A stretch of 64,000 nucleotides of DNA. It comes from Acinetobacter schindleri CIP 107287. GTDB lineage: Bacteria > Pseudomonadota > Gammaproteobacteria > Pseudomonadales > Moraxellaceae. The stretch lies in NCBI RefSeq assembly GCF_000368625.1, contig NZ_KB849575.1, positions 245,904 to 309,903 of the forward strand, in the 5' to 3' direction. Below, piece after piece: positions 35,307-45,572 of this stretch (the stretch's first letter is position 1; every line of letters begins with the position of its first letter). The notes under the pieces are model-generated. The model had not been told where the DNA came from, ran no database searches, and was given only the letters and a program-made list of their open reading frames with translations. A program made the translations under genes and the position numbers.

Positions 35307-36440
35307 TTAGTTCTGACCAAGGGTGACGGTTTTATTAATATCGGCATCTGTGAAGCTGATTCGGCTGACCCGATCACTACTTTCAAGTCCGCGAACGACG
35401 GCAAGATTATCGTTATAACGTTGTTCTAGTACATCCACATTCACTTTGATGATCTTATTCTGGCGAACAGCCCAAACATAAGGCTTGTTCTGAATATCCC
35501 GAATAGTATCCAGAGGTATCAGTTGTCCGGAAATCTGACGAGCACTGAGAATCTCGCCATCCACAAAGGAGCCGATACTTAAAGAAGTAATGGTTTCATT
35601 TGGACGAGCAAAGAATTCAATCTGACGACTGGCCTGATCTGCAATAGGAGAGATCCGACTGATACTGGCAGTAAGCAGGTTTGGATTGCCCTGAATACGG
35701 TATTCAATTTTACTGCCAGTTTTCAGGTCAGCCTGCATGTCGCTCGGCACTTTAGCCTGAATTTCCAGTTGATCTGGATCGACAATTTCAAAAATGGTTT
35801 GACCGGGAGCGACAGTCTGACCTGGCTCAACCTGACGTTGGGTAATTACCCCACTAATCGGGCTGCTAATGATGCCATCCCGATCTGCCTTTTGTGCAAT
35901 ATCGACATTGGCCTGTTGTGCACGAACATTTTCTAATTGTGTTTGATAGTCGACACGGCTTTGTTCATATTCAGCTTTGGAAATAAAACCTTGATTGAGT
36001 AGGCGCTGCTTACGTTCCATCATGAGGCGTGCCTGATTCGCCTGTGCTTGAGCCGATGCACGATTGGCCTGGGCCTGTGCAAGACGCGCAGTATTGTCTT
36101 GATTATTCAGGCGAACCAGCACCTGACCTTTCTGAACGCGTTGCCCGACTTGAGCATTGACACTGGTCGCTGTAGCGGTCACCTGAGCCTGAATGCTACT
36201 TTGATTTACCGCACGGATAGTCCCGGTAAATGCTGTTTTTTGCACAGCATTGCCTGTCTTTACCTCAATCAGGTCTTGAGCAATCAGTTCTACAGTGTTT
36301 TGATTTTTTGATGGCGTTGAATCAGCTGTTTCTTGTTTATTACATGCAGTTAAGAGCAGACTCATACAGAGTAGACTCATGACAAAAGTAGAGCGACTGG
36401 TATTATTTTTCGAAAAATAAGTATGCTGTGCAGGGTGCAT
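35307..36440 (-). CDS. RND efflux periplasmic adaptor lipoprotein
   Basis: Membrane-fusion protein of about 377 residues, partner of the downstream permease. ATG 36440 is preferred over 36467 because AAGGA precedes it. The signal peptide ends in lipobox L-T-A-C (Cys33), so it is lipid-anchored. A biotinyl-lipoyl-like half (V-G-Q-R-V-Q-K-G-Q-V-L-V-R-L) is followed by a coiled-coil hairpin rich in Ala, Gln and Arg (about residues 110-170). The second half motif I-I-S-S-P-I-S-G-V-I-T-Q and the beta-barrel domain come next. It bridges the inner-membrane pump to an outer-membrane channel. The operon is adaptor then permease. Confidence 0.9.
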   Translation of the reverse strand: MHPAQHTYFSKNNTSRSTFVMSLLCMSLLLTACNKQETADSTPSKNQNTVELIAQDLIEVKTGNAVQKTAFTGTIRAVNQSSIQAQVTATATSVNAQVGQRVQKGQVLVRLNNQDNTARLAQAQANRASAQAQANQARLMMERKQRLLNQGFISKAEYEQSRVDYQTQLENVRAQQANVDIAQKADRDGIISSPISGVITQRQVEPGQTVAPGQTIFEIVDPDQLEIQAKVPSDMQADLKTGSKIEYRIQGNPNLLTASISRISPIADQASRQIEFFARPNETITSLSIGSFVDGEILSARQISGQLIPLDTIRDIQNKPYVWAVRQNKIIKVNVDVLEQRYNDNLAVVRGLESSDRVSRISFTDADINKTVTLGQN

Positions 36441-36491
36441 AGGAGTCCTTTTTATAGCGCTGACCACAGAAGCAGCATCAGGAATAAAAGA

Positions 36492-37151
36492 TTATTCAAG
36501 CGCTTTTAAACGCTGGATAATTCTGTCGTATTCTGCTTCCTGATTTCGATAGCGGCTTTGTAAAGATTGAATATTTTCTTTTTGTGCAGTCAGGTTTTTT
36601 TCATTGGTAACTAAGGTTTTTTTAAGGTGCTCAGGTACATTTTTACCTTTACGTAGAAATTCACGTTCCTGACGTACAAACATAATCCGATCTTTTTGTA
36701 GCTGCTTAAGTTGCTCTTGTTGGAAAGCCATTTGCTTTTTCAACTGAGAGAGTACTTCATTCTTTTTTTGTAATGCAATCTGACTATTATTATAGGCACG
36801 TTTTAACTTCTGGTCTTCTGCCTGTTGTCTGGCAAGTGCTGCGCGTTGAGGTGCCTGACGAATATCTGCTTCAACATTATAAGGTTTGGCACGCTGAATC
36901 ACCTGCATATTCTGATCTAGTGCTTCATAGCCATAACGAATATGGTTAGGGGTCACGTTGCTGCTAATATTTGCTACCCCCTTATGATCATAATAACGAT
37001 ACCATTTTGCCTTTTGAGGCACGTTATTTGTTGCGGATGCATGGCTAATAGTCAACATGGTTTGCAGCATAAGTACCATTAAAAAAGCAGTCTGCCTGAT
37101 TATGGATTTTCTTTGACCCATATAAGCAGGTTTTTCCCCAAACTGGCGCAT
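36492..37151 (-). CDS. Secreted coiled-coil protein, DUF4124-like N-terminus
   Basis: A 219-residue protein with a signal-peptide-like stretch (I-R-Q-T-A-F-L-M-V-L-M-L-Q-T-M-L, about residues 17-32). A DUF4124-like segment follows (K-W-Y-R-Y-Y-D-H-K-G-V-A-N-I-S), and then a long Gln/Lys/Glu-rich coiled coil from about residue 95 to the end. GGAG six bases before M1 supports start 37151; M11 would give a cleaner signal peptide. It lies 51 bases upstream of the adaptor gene on the same strand and could be co-transcribed. The function is unknown, probably periplasmic. Confidence 0.65.
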   Translation of the reverse strand: MRQFGEKPAYMGQRKSIIRQTAFLMVLMLQTMLTISHASATNNVPQKAKWYRYYDHKGVANISSNVTPNHIRYGYEALDQNMQVIQRAKPYNVEADIRQAPQRAALARQQAEDQKLKRAYNNSQIALQKKNEVLSQLKKQMAFQQEQLKQLQKDRIMFVRQEREFLRKGKNVPEHLKKTLVTNEKNLTAQKENIQSLQSRYRNQEAEYDRIIQRLKALE

Positions 37152-37458
37152 TATCGGCTCCGCGAAAAAAGTTTACTAATAAAGTTCTTTTAAAGTTGAC
37201 TAAATTACTTAATTAGAAGTGATAATATTGGTATATTATTCCTAATTCCGACAATAAAAAGCTATTACCACTCAAAAAAAAATCATTGAAACAGGGAAAG
37301 TGTGAAGTCGTTATTGAAATTATAATTTTTTGACTACTTGTGTAGAAAATGCTCGTTGATAATCTCTGGACAGGTATGTTAAAAATAATCGACACTTATA
37401 TAAAATTCCGCTATAAGCCTGTGGACGCTTATGGTTTCTGAATGGGAAGGGGTAAGAA
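37152..37458. other. Divergent promoter region between the coiled-coil gene and pilG
   Basis: About 300 AT-rich bases with no gene. A TTGACT at 37196-37201 and GATAAT at 37221-37226 form a weak candidate promoter with a long 19-base spacer reading toward pilG. Confidence 0.4.
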
Positions 37459-37842
37459 ATGGACGATAAATTCCAAAATCTAAAAGTGATGGTCATTGAT
37501 GATTCAAAAACCATTCGTCGTACAGCAGAAACTCTTCTTCAGCGTGAAGGTTGTGAAGTCATTACCGCAGTAGACGGTTTTGAAGCATTGTCAAAAATTG
37601 CAGAAGCAAATCCCGACATCGTTTTTGTAGATATCATGATGCCTCGCCTTGATGGGTATCAGACTTGTGCCTTAATTAAAAACTCGCAAAGTTATCAGAA
37701 CATTCCTGTTATTATGCTATCGAGTAAAGATGGTTTGTTCGATCAGGCCAAAGGCCGTGTGGTAGGTTCAGATGAATATCTCACCAAGCCATTTAGCAAA
37801 GATGAGTTGCTTACCGCAATCCGCAATCATATCAGTGCTTAA
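37459..37842 (+). CDS. pilG: Twitching motility response regulator PilG
   Basis: A 127-residue single-domain CheY-like regulator. The acidic pocket is D14-D15, the phosphorylated aspartate D58 (V-F-V-D-I-M-M-P-R) and the conserved lysine K110 (Y-L-T-K-P-F). A strong Shine-Dalgarno AAGGGG precedes ATG. It is the first gene of a six-gene co-directional set. In Pseudomonas and Acinetobacter PilG receives phosphate from ChpA and stimulates pilus extension by affecting PilB-type motors. No output domain is present, consistent with that role. Confidence 0.95.
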   Translation: MDDKFQNLKVMVIDDSKTIRRTAETLLQREGCEVITAVDGFEALSKIAEANPDIVFVDIMMPRLDGYQTCALIKNSQSYQNIPVIMLSSKDGLFDQAKGRVVGSDEYLTKPFSKDELLTAIRNHISA

Positions 37843-37873
37843 TTTATTTGATTTTTTTCTTGGGGAAATTGGC

Positions 37874-38242
37874 ATGCCACGTATTCTAATCGTAGATGAT
37901 TCACCGACCGAAACTTTTCGTTTCCGCGAAATTCTATCCAAGCACGGCTTTGACGTGATTGAAGCAGCAAATGGGGCTGATGGGGTGACCATGGCGCAGG
38001 CAGAATTGCCTGATCTGGTGTTAATGGATGTCGTCATGCCAGGGGTAAACGGTTTTCAGGCGACACGTCAGATCGCTCGTGGGGCAACAACCAAACATAT
38101 TCCAATTGTCATTGTAAGTACCAAGGATCAGGCAACTGACCGTGTATGGGGTAAGCGTCAGGGTGCAGCAGATTATCTGACCAAACCTGTAGATGAAAAT
38201 CAGTTAATTGATGTGATTAAGCAACACCTCAATGCAGGATAA
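37874..38242 (+). CDS. pilH: Twitching motility response regulator PilH
   Basis: A 122-residue CheY-like receiver starting M-P-R-I-L-I-V-D-D-S. The acidic pocket is D8-D9, the phospho-acceptor is D52 (V-L-M-D-V-V-M-P-G) and the lysine is in Y-L-T-K-P-V. The open frame extends upstream into pilG, but ATG 37874, with GGGG nearby, fits the family start. It is 31 bases from pilG and five before pilI. PilH opposes or tunes PilG output, possibly as a phosphate sink. The C-P-D type effector domain is absent, as expected. Confidence 0.95.
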   Translation: MPRILIVDDSPTETFRFREILSKHGFDVIEAANGADGVTMAQAELPDLVLMDVVMPGVNGFQATRQIARGATTKHIPIVIVSTKDQATDRVWGKRQGAADYLTKPVDENQLIDVIKQHLNAG

Positions 38243-38247
38243 GCGCT

Positions 38248-38784
38248 ATGGCAGCGAATGGATTTATCGAACTGCTTCGGATTGCGAAACGGGGTAACAA
38301 AAACTACGTTTCCAATGACAACGAAGTCAACCGATGGTCAGGCATTGCTTTTGAAATGATGGGGCAATATTTTGTTGCTCCGCTCGGGGAAGTATCGGAA
38401 GTTATCTATCCGCCAAAATATACACCTGTTCCCAATACTCAGCCGTGGGTAGTGGGACTGGCAAATATTCGGGGCAGACTGCTTTCAGTCTCAGATCTGG
38501 CTCAATACATGTCTGGACATAGAAGCCAGTATTCACCTACTCAAAAAGTATTATGCATTAACCATAATGATCAGTATGTCGGCCTGGTTGTAGATCAGGT
38601 TTTGGGGATTCAACACTTTAATAAGAAAAGTTTCTTTTCTAAAACAACTGAATTAGACAAAAATTTACAGGAATATTGTCAGGGGTATTTCCACCAGCAT
38701 AATCAGCAGTGGCATGTCTTTTTATTCAGTCGTTTGTTGCAAAATCCAAAATACATGAATGCATCTATAAAATTTATAAATTAA
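38248..38784 (+). CDS. pilI: CheW-like adaptor PilI
   Basis: A 178-residue CheW-fold coupling protein. The conserved segments are V-A-P-L-G-E-V-S-E-V-I (about residues 44-54), the G-L-A-N-I-R-G-R-L-L-S-V core (about 70-81) and V-G-L-V-V-D-Q-V-L-G (about 110-119). It links the pilus methyl-accepting protein PilJ to the histidine kinase ChpA at the cell pole. It starts five bases after pilH and is followed after 44 bases by pilJ. Confidence 0.92.
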   Translation: MAANGFIELLRIAKRGNKNYVSNDNEVNRWSGIAFEMMGQYFVAPLGEVSEVIYPPKYTPVPNTQPWVVGLANIRGRLLSVSDLAQYMSGHRSQYSPTQKVLCINHNDQYVGLVVDQVLGIQHFNKKSFFSKTTELDKNLQEYCQGYFHQHNQQWHVFLFSRLLQNPKYMNASIKFIN

Positions 38785-38828
38785 TTGTCGCACGAAAGTA
38801 AAAGGGCGTAAATTCGGGGAGAAGCTTT

Positions 38829-40901
38829 ATGGGCTTTAAGCTTAAGAAGAAAAATACAGGCGAGAGTAGCAGCCGCAGCGGCGGTAATGCTTTTTTAGCC
38901 AAGATTCAATCACAAGCAGATCAGCTATCACGTGTATTTGGTGATAGTGAAAAGTCTAAGCCACTCATTTACGGAGCAATTGGCTGTCTTGTTGCTGCAA
39001 CTATCACACTGTTATACCTTTTCTATAGCGTTCCTCGTGCCAACGAACTTACACAAAGTTTGGGTGAATTGCGTCTACTTTCACAAACCATTTCGCGTCA
39101 AGCAACTGAAGCGACTGCTTCCGGCACGCCTGAGGCAATGAAGAAACTGACCGAATCACAGCAGTCATTTGCTGAAAATCTGGAAACGGTAAAAAGTATC
39201 CATTCGAATAATGAAGCCCTGCAAGCGGTAGACAAGCAATGGACTGAAGTATCTTCAAGTATTGACCTGATTTCTTCACAACAAAAAATCATTAACCAAC
39301 TTTACGATACTAACATCGCGATTGGTGAAGCAATTCCAGGAATTCAGGCAGAATATAACCTGATGGTCGATCAGATGGCACGTCAGGACATGCCGTCGAA
39401 CCAGGTGGTTATTGCCAAAAACCAGGTATTCATTGCAGAACGTATCTTGCGTTCGATCAGCTTGGTGTTAACCGGTACAGATGGTTCACGTGAGTCTGCA
39501 GATGACTTCAGTTCGGATACTGAAACATTCGGTGCTTACTTAAATGCACAGTTAGATGGTTCAGCACAACTGGGTGTACAACGTATCGATGATCCGAACT
39601 TACGTGAGTCATTAGAAGGTATTAAAGCTGAATATGATGATGTATTACAGTCAGCTGCATCTACAATTTTGAAAAACTCAGCGCAGATTGTAAAAGTACG
39701 TCAGGCATCTGCATCTATTTTTTCTCAATCTGACCAACTATTAGATAACCTGAACAAACTGTCAGGTGGTTCAACTTTAAAAACAGTTATTCCGGCAATA
39801 TTGTTACTTACCTTCCTGGCTGGCTTCATTGTTTGCGTATTCCGTTTGCTTTCATTACGTGGTGCATCGGATAAACAGCGTGTAACTCGCCTACAAGAAG
39901 AATATGACCGTAACCAGAATGCGATTCTTCGTTTACTTGACGAAATTGCTGACCTTGCAGATGGTGACTTACGTTCATATGCAACGGTATCTGAAGACTT
40001 TACCGGTGCGATTGCTGACTCGATTAACTTCGCGATCGATCAATTACGTGATCTGGTATCGCGTATTACTGAAACATCTCAGGAAGTTGCACAATATACT
40101 GCAACTACTCAGAGCATTACCAACCAGTTAGCCGAAGCATCTGAACACCAGGCACAAGAGATTGCCGGTGCATCTGCAGCGATTAACGAAATGGCACTGT
40201 CGATTGACCAGGTATCTGCCAACGCCGAAGAGTCTGCTGTCGTTGCGGAACGTTCAGTACAAATTGCAGCAAATGGTGCAGACGTTGTACATCGTTCTAT
40301 TGAGGGTATGGATACGATTCGTGAACAGATCCAGGAAACCTCTAAACGTATTAAACGTTTGGGTGAGTCTTCTCAAGAGATTGGTAACATCGTCGCACTA
40401 ATTAACGATATTGCCGACCAGACGAACATCCTGGCACTGAACGCTGCGATTCAGGCATCTATGGCGGGTGAAGCAGGCCGTGGTTTCGCCGTAGTTGCCG
40501 ATGAAGTACAGCGTCTGGCAGAACGTTCTGCATCTGCGACCAAGCAGATTGAAGGCCTGGTAAAAACCATTCAGACCGATACCAACGAAGCTGTAATTTC
40601 GATGGAACAGACTACTGCCGAAGTTGTGCGTGGTGCGAACCTGTCTAAAGATGCCGGTGTGGCACTAGACGAGATTCAAACCGTATCGAATAACCTTGCA
40701 AAACTGATTGCGAACATTTCCGATGCAGCAAAACTTCAGGCTGCATCTGCGGGTCATATTGCAACGACGATGAACGTTGTACAGGAAATTACTTCACAAA
40801 CAACGACTGCAACCTTCGATACGGCACGTTCAGTATCTGAACTTGCCAACATGGCCGATGCATTACGTGAATCTGTATCTGACTTTAAACTTCCAGAATA
40901 A
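38829..40901 (+). CDS. pilJ: Twitching motility methyl-accepting protein PilJ
   Basis: A 690-residue chemoreceptor. The first transmembrane helix is at about residues 45-66 ([14 protein letters not shown]) and the second at about 320-343. The roughly 250-residue periplasmic part between them has PilJ-type helical modules. The HAMP region is followed by the signalling hairpin tip [16 protein letters not shown] (near residue 535). The usual E-A of this tip is replaced by Q-A, as in other PilJ proteins. It senses pilus-related input and signals through PilI to ChpA. No CheR or CheB gene is adjacent. Confidence 0.95.
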   Translation: MGFKLKKKNTGESSSRSGGNAFLAKIQSQADQLSRVFGDSEKSKPLIYGAIGCLVAATITLLYLFYSVPRANELTQSLGELRLLSQTISRQATEATASGTPEAMKKLTESQQSFAENLETVKSIHSNNEALQAVDKQWTEVSSSIDLISSQQKIINQLYDTNIAIGEAIPGIQAEYNLMVDQMARQDMPSNQVVIAKNQVFIAERILRSISLVLTGTDGSRESADDFSSDTETFGAYLNAQLDGSAQLGVQRIDDPNLRESLEGIKAEYDDVLQSAASTILKNSAQIVKVRQASASIFSQSDQLLDNLNKLSGGSTLKTVIPAILLLTFLAGFIVCVFRLLSLRGASDKQRVTRLQEEYDRNQNAILRLLDEIADLADGDLRSYATVSEDFTGAIADSINFAIDQLRDLVSRITETSQEVAQYTATTQSITNQLAEASEHQAQEIAGASAAINEMALSIDQVSANAEESAVVAERSVQIAANGADVVHRSIEGMDTIREQIQETSKRIKRLGESSQEIGNIVALINDIADQTNILALNAAIQASMAGEAGRGFAVVADEVQRLAERSASATKQIEGLVKTIQTDTNEAVISMEQTTAEVVRGANLSKDAGVALDEIQTVSNNLAKLIANISDAAKLQAASAGHIATTMNVVQEITSQTTTATFDTARSVSELANMADALRESVSDFKLPE

Positions 40902-40921
40902 GTCAGACAAATTTGGGGGAA

Positions 40922-40954
40922 GGAGCGTGTCTTAATTCCGGTTAGGACACCTCC
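40922..40954 (+). promoter_or_regulatory. Strong mRNA hairpin in the pilJ-chpA gap
   Basis: GGAG-C-GTGTCTTAA pairs with TTAGGACAC-CTCC, 13 pairs with a single bulged C and a six-base loop, starting 21 bases after pilJ. It lacks a T-run. The GGAG strand is sequestered, and a GTGAC/GTCAC mini-hairpin follows at 41010-41020. The 168-base gap is longer than others in the operon. Likely processing, stabilising or attenuating structure. Confidence 0.5.
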
Positions 40955-41069
40955 ACATACAGATCAAGCCTCGACAAGATGTACTTAACTTCAAACGTTA
41001 GGTCTCGCGTGACGGTCACAATCAAGTTTGAGCGCCCTTCTTGGCGGCAGAACGTAAGAAGCCTTAGCT

Positions 41070-44000
41070 ATGAAAGAAATATTAAAAGATCTAGTTGAAA
41101 CAACAGCGCTTCCTGAAGATAGTTATCTTGATCAAGATGCTGAAATTTTAGAGATATTTGTCGAAGAGATTGAAGAAATCTTTGTCGAGTTAAATGCTTT
41201 ATTGCCACAGTGGTTTGCCACACCAGATCATCAAGAAACATTAACCACCATTCGCCGCCACTTCCATACGCTGAAAGGTTCGGGTCGTATGGTCGGTGCG
41301 AAGCAGGCGGGTGAAATTGCCTGGGCAGTTGAAGATACTTTGAACCGCGTACTTTCCGGTTCAATCAAATTAACGCCAGTCATTCAGAAGTTCGCGCAAA
41401 CAACTTTAAATATCTACCAATATGTATTGTATCCATGCTTTAAGCAGGTACAGCCATTAACCGTGGATTTACGTCCAGTCGTACTTTTAGGACAACAATT
41501 ACAACAGCAATTGAGTCCAGAACCGGCACTTGAAGAATTATTGCTACTTGCGGACAATCTGACTGCTGAAGGTCAGCTAACAGGTCTTGAACTTGCGGAT
41601 ACTGCAGAAGCAGATTCATCAATAGCAGAGATTGCTGAAACTGCTACCGCAGAACGAGTAGAAGTTGCTGAAGAACGTACTGACCTTGAAGAAACGGTGG
41701 CGATCTTTGTTGAAGAAGCCGAGGAACATCTTGCGACAATCCATGATTTCCTAAAACATGAAAATAGTGCCAAGCAAGACTATAATGGCCTGATTCGTGC
41801 ATTGCATACCCTGCGTGGCAGCTCTTCTATGGCACAAATTGATGATATCTGTGAGGCCAGCGTTAAAGTAGAGAATTTATTTAAAACGCTGGTTCAGGAT
41901 GAAATTGCTTCAACTTCCAAAGAAACAGCACTATTACAGCAATATTCAGAATTTATCGGTGATTATTTACATCTATTGAAACAAGGTAACACTGAAAAGC
42001 TGGCAGGGATTTCTGCTACTTTTGAGGATGCCTGGGATGCCTATGGCTTTACTGTGACTGAAGAGCAGGATGCTGATCAATCTCAAGGTATGGTTACACG
42101 TCTGGTTGAACTGAATATTGATCAGTTGCTGGATGCCGAATTTGAGTTTGATAAGCGGGTACTTGAAGAATATCCAGATTATATTGAAGCTTTAAGCCAG
42201 CAAGCCGCAGAGCTGATGGTACATACGGATAACCGTGCATCGATCGGTATTCATGAATTCGCATCCCAGTTAAAAGCAGCTTATGATGCTTTGCTGGCGA
42301 GACCGGTCTTGCTTGAAAGTGATTATGCCTTTGAACTTTTTGCACAGGCACACCAGGAATTTATTCACCTGTTCGATACGCTCGCGGCAGGACAGCGGGT
42401 GATTTTGAATGCCGAAGTTGAAAAACTTCTGGCGGATCTGTCTGCCTTTGTACAGCAAGACATCGAAGTATTCGCTACAGACAAAGTTGTTGAAACTGAG
42501 GTACCTGCGCCAGTAGAGTCGGATATATCCACAGCAGTTGATTTTACTGGGCTCAGCCAGCGTATTGCAGCTGATCGTCAGCAGCAGGACGCTGAAGATG
42601 CCAACCGTGATTTCGATGAAGACTTGCTGGATATCTTCCTGGAAGAAGCAGATGAGTTGCTGGCAGGCATTGATGAAGACCTGAATACCTGGTCCAAAGA
42701 ACCTGAAAATACCCACTTATTGAACAATCTGATGCGTTATTTGCATACCCTGAAGGGGGGTGCAAACATGATTGCTGCCACGCATATCGGTTCGATTGCA
42801 CATGAGCTGGAAAGTATTTATGAGCGCGTGATCCGTCAGCAGATTACCGTAACACCTGCATTGATCCAGATTATCCGCCTGGTACAGGATAACGTGTCAG
42901 ACCGTATCCAGAGTATTCGTGATGATAAGATTGATTATCCGGCACCTGAAGCTATTCATATGCTGCAAAATATCCAGGCACTTGTGACTGGAACAGCTAC
43001 TGCAACTCCGGTAGCTGCTGTTGAGACGGTAGAAGCAGAGACTTCTGTAGAACTAGAAGTTATTGACGATGCATCGGAATCTGCTGAGATCGTTGCGGAA
43101 TCACAAGCGCTTGAGCGAGTAGACAGCTTTGAAACTGAATCTGTTCCTGCATCAGATGAGCAAATTCAGGAAGATCAGTCAGGCGAAACACTTACGGCTG
43201 AGTCAGCTGAATCTATGCTCGCTGATGAAGATGATCTGCAATCGATTGTTGAAGAAACCTTCCTGGAAGAATCGCAAGAGATTCTGGAAAATGCAGAAAA
43301 ATTACTGAACCAATGGTTCGATCAGCGAAGTGACCGTAGCTTATTGCTGCAACTTCAGCGTGCTGCCCACAGTATCAAGGGTGGCGCCCGCATGATCAGC
43401 AATGAAAGCATCGCAAGTATTGCTTATGGTCTGGAAAGTGCATTTGAACAGTTTGCTGTTCATCACTTTAACTCCAATGCCTATGACAGTCTGCTGCAAA
43501 AGACCCTAAAATGGCTGGGTCAAGCCATTTTTGATCATGATTACAATGGTTTTGAGCAAATCAAAGCAGCGCTGGATGCGATTGAGTTTGTAGATGTCAC
43601 TGCACAGCTACCTGAACGTCTGACCAAAACTGAAAGTCTGGAAATTACAACTGGCTTCGAGTTTGTTCAAGGTGATGGTACTGAACCACCAAATATGATG
43701 GGTGAGTGGGCTGAAAACACCTCAAGCGATAGCAGTAACGAGATGATCCGTATTTCAGCCGAACTGGTCGAGAAGATGATTGACCTGTCAGGTGAAAATG
43801 CAATTAACCGTTCGCGTATCGAGATGGATCTGGGACAGCTCGGCAATACCTTAAATGAGATGGAACTGGCGATCAAACGTCTGGCTGATCAGCTGCGCCG
43901 TATGGAAGGCGAGCTGGAATCTCAGATTATTGCCAAACATGGCTCAGAAAACTCACGCTATGCTGACTTCGATCCGTTGGAGATGGACCAATATTCATCT

Positions 44001-45569
44001 CTGAACCAGTTATCTAAATCTCTTGCTGAATCTGCATCGGACTTGGTCGACTTTAAGACCACGTTGGCAGAAAAAATCCGTGATACCGAAGGTCTGCTAT
44101 TGCAACAATCGCGTATCCAGGCTGAGATTCAGGAAAGTCTGATGCGTACCCGTCTGGTACCATTTGACCGTATGTTGCCACGTTTACAACGTATTGTGCG
44201 TCAAACTTCGACCACACTGAACCGTCCGGCAGAGCTGATTGTTCAGAATACCGAAGGTGAACTCGACCGTACCATTCTGGAACGTCTGGTAAACCCATTC
44301 GAGCACATGCTACGTAACGCGATTGACCATGGTCTGGAAGATACTGCAGAACGGCTTGCGCTGAATAAGCCAGAAGTCGGTTCAATTGTCTTGAACATTA
44401 GCCGTCAGGGTACCGATGTCATTATCTCCTTTAGTGATGATGGTAAGGGGATTGATGCGGAGAGTATTCGAGCTAAAGCCATCAGCCTGGGCTTGATCAA
44501 AGCGGAACAGCAGGTGGATCAGGAAGAATTGCTGCAATTCATCTTCCATCCAGGTTTCAGTACGGCTAAAGCAGTCACCCAGATTTCTGGTCGAGGTGTT
44601 GGTCTGGACGTGGTACAAAGCGAAATCAAAACGCTGGGCGGTCACGTTTCGGTAAATTCTGAACTGGGCAAAGGCACGACCTTTACGATTCGCGTACCGA
44701 CCACTGTGGCAGTCAGTGATGCCTTAATGGTGAAAGCGGGTGACCAGCAATTTGCTATTTCCCTGGCACAGATTGATCGTATTGTCCGTATTGCACCAGC
44801 AACACTGGAAACTTACTTCAACAGTAAGGATGATTACTTCAAGATTGATGGTGTGAACTACAAGCTGCGCTATCTGTCTGAGTTTGTCTCTAATCAGCCA
44901 ATTCCACGTTTGAATAATGTCGCACATTCATTACCAGTACTCCTCATCAAGGGTAATGGTGGTCAAAGTATCGCTTTGCTGGTGGATCAATTAGTTGGCT
45001 CACGTGCACAGATCGTAGTGAAACCGATTGGACAGCAGTTTGCCAGTGTGGGTGTGATTGCAGGGGCAACCATTCTTGGTGATGGTCAGGTCTGTCTGAT
45101 TCTGGATGGTCAGAATATTGCTCGTCAGGTTCAGGCGACTCAGCGTATCAAACAGTTATCTGATCAGCAGGATCTGTCACGTCGTGGTAATGCACGTCGT
45201 CTGGTCATGATTGTCGATGACTCGGTAACTGTACGTAAGGTAACGTCACGTCTGTTAGAGCGTCAGGGTTATGATATTGTCACTGCCAAAGATGGTGTCG
45301 ACGCGATTGAACAGCTGGAAAATGTCCGTCCAGACCTGATGTTGCTGGATATTGAAATGCCACGTATGGATGGTTTCGAAGTAACTAACCTGGTTCGCCA
45401 TCATGATATTCACCGCAACTTGCCAATTATCATGATCACCTCACGTACTGGGGAGAAGCATCGTGAGCGTGCCTTCAGTCTGGGTGTAACACACTATATG
45501 GGTAAACCGTTCCAGGAAGCGGAGCTGCTTGCCAATGTTCAAGAATTAATTGCTGCTCAACAGGGGTAA
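41070..45569 (+). CDS. chpA: Hybrid chemotaxis histidine kinase ChpA/PilL
   Basis: Cytoplasmic 1499-residue CheA-like kinase for twitching motility. Four histidine-phosphotransfer domains can be seen, with candidate phospho-histidines H66 (F-H-T-L-K-G-S), H246 (L-H-T-L-R-G-S), H559 (L-H-T-L-K-G-G) and H767 (A-H-S-I-K-G-G). The dimerisation region follows, then the ATPase domain with N-box N1083 (R-N-A-I-D-H-G) and G-boxes D-D-G-K-G-I-D and G-R-G-V-G-L-D. A CheW domain spans about 1220-1350, and a C-terminal receiver has D-D-S near 1380 and phospho-Asp near 1427. Acidic linkers separate the Hpt domains. It phosphorylates PilG and PilH. The Pseudomonas homologue has more Hpt-type domains. Confidence 0.95.
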   Translation: MKEILKDLVETTALPEDSYLDQDAEILEIFVEEIEEIFVELNALLPQWFATPDHQETLTTIRRHFHTLKGSGRMVGAKQAGEIAWAVEDTLNRVLSGSIKLTPVIQKFAQTTLNIYQYVLYPCFKQVQPLTVDLRPVVLLGQQLQQQLSPEPALEELLLLADNLTAEGQLTGLELADTAEADSSIAEIAETATAERVEVAEERTDLEETVAIFVEEAEEHLATIHDFLKHENSAKQDYNGLIRALHTLRGSSSMAQIDDICEASVKVENLFKTLVQDEIASTSKETALLQQYSEFIGDYLHLLKQGNTEKLAGISATFEDAWDAYGFTVTEEQDADQSQGMVTRLVELNIDQLLDAEFEFDKRVLEEYPDYIEALSQQAAELMVHTDNRASIGIHEFASQLKAAYDALLARPVLLESDYAFELFAQAHQEFIHLFDTLAAGQRVILNAEVEKLLADLSAFVQQDIEVFATDKVVETEVPAPVESDISTAVDFTGLSQRIAADRQQQDAEDANRDFDEDLLDIFLEEADELLAGIDEDLNTWSKEPENTHLLNNLMRYLHTLKGGANMIAATHIGSIAHELESIYERVIRQQITVTPALIQIIRLVQDNVSDRIQSIRDDKIDYPAPEAIHMLQNIQALVTGTATATPVAAVETVEAETSVELEVIDDASESAEIVAESQALERVDSFETESVPASDEQIQEDQSGETLTAESAESMLADEDDLQSIVEETFLEESQEILENAEKLLNQWFDQRSDRSLLLQLQRAAHSIKGGARMISNESIASIAYGLESAFEQFAVHHFNSNAYDSLLQKTLKWLGQAIFDHDYNGFEQIKAALDAIEFVDVTAQLPERLTKTESLEITTGFEFVQGDGTEPPNMMGEWAENTSSDSSNEMIRISAELVEKMIDLSGENAINRSRIEMDLGQLGNTLNEMELAIKRLADQLRRMEGELESQIIAKHGSENSRYADFDPLEMDQYSSLNQLSKSLAESASDLVDFKTTLAEKIRDTEGLLLQQSRIQAEIQESLMRTRLVPFDRMLPRLQRIVRQTSTTLNRPAELIVQNTEGELDRTILERLVNPFEHMLRNAIDHGLEDTAERLALNKPEVGSIVLNISRQGTDVIISFSDDGKGIDAESIRAKAISLGLIKAEQQVDQEELLQFIFHPGFSTAKAVTQISGRGVGLDVVQSEIKTLGGHVSVNSELGKGTTFTIRVPTTVAVSDALMVKAGDQQFAISLAQIDRIVRIAPATLETYFNSKDDYFKIDGVNYKLRYLSEFVSNQPIPRLNNVAHSLPVLLIKGNGGQSIALLVDQLVGSRAQIVVKPIGQQFASVGVIAGATILGDGQVCLILDGQNIARQVQATQRIKQLSDQQDLSRRGNARRLVMIVDDSVTVRKVTSRLLERQGYDIVTAKDGVDAIEQLENVRPDLMLLDIEMPRMDGFEVTNLVRHHDIHRNLPIIMITSRTGEKHRERAFSLGVTHYMGKPFQEAELLANVQELIAAQQG

Positions 45570-45572
45570 TGA

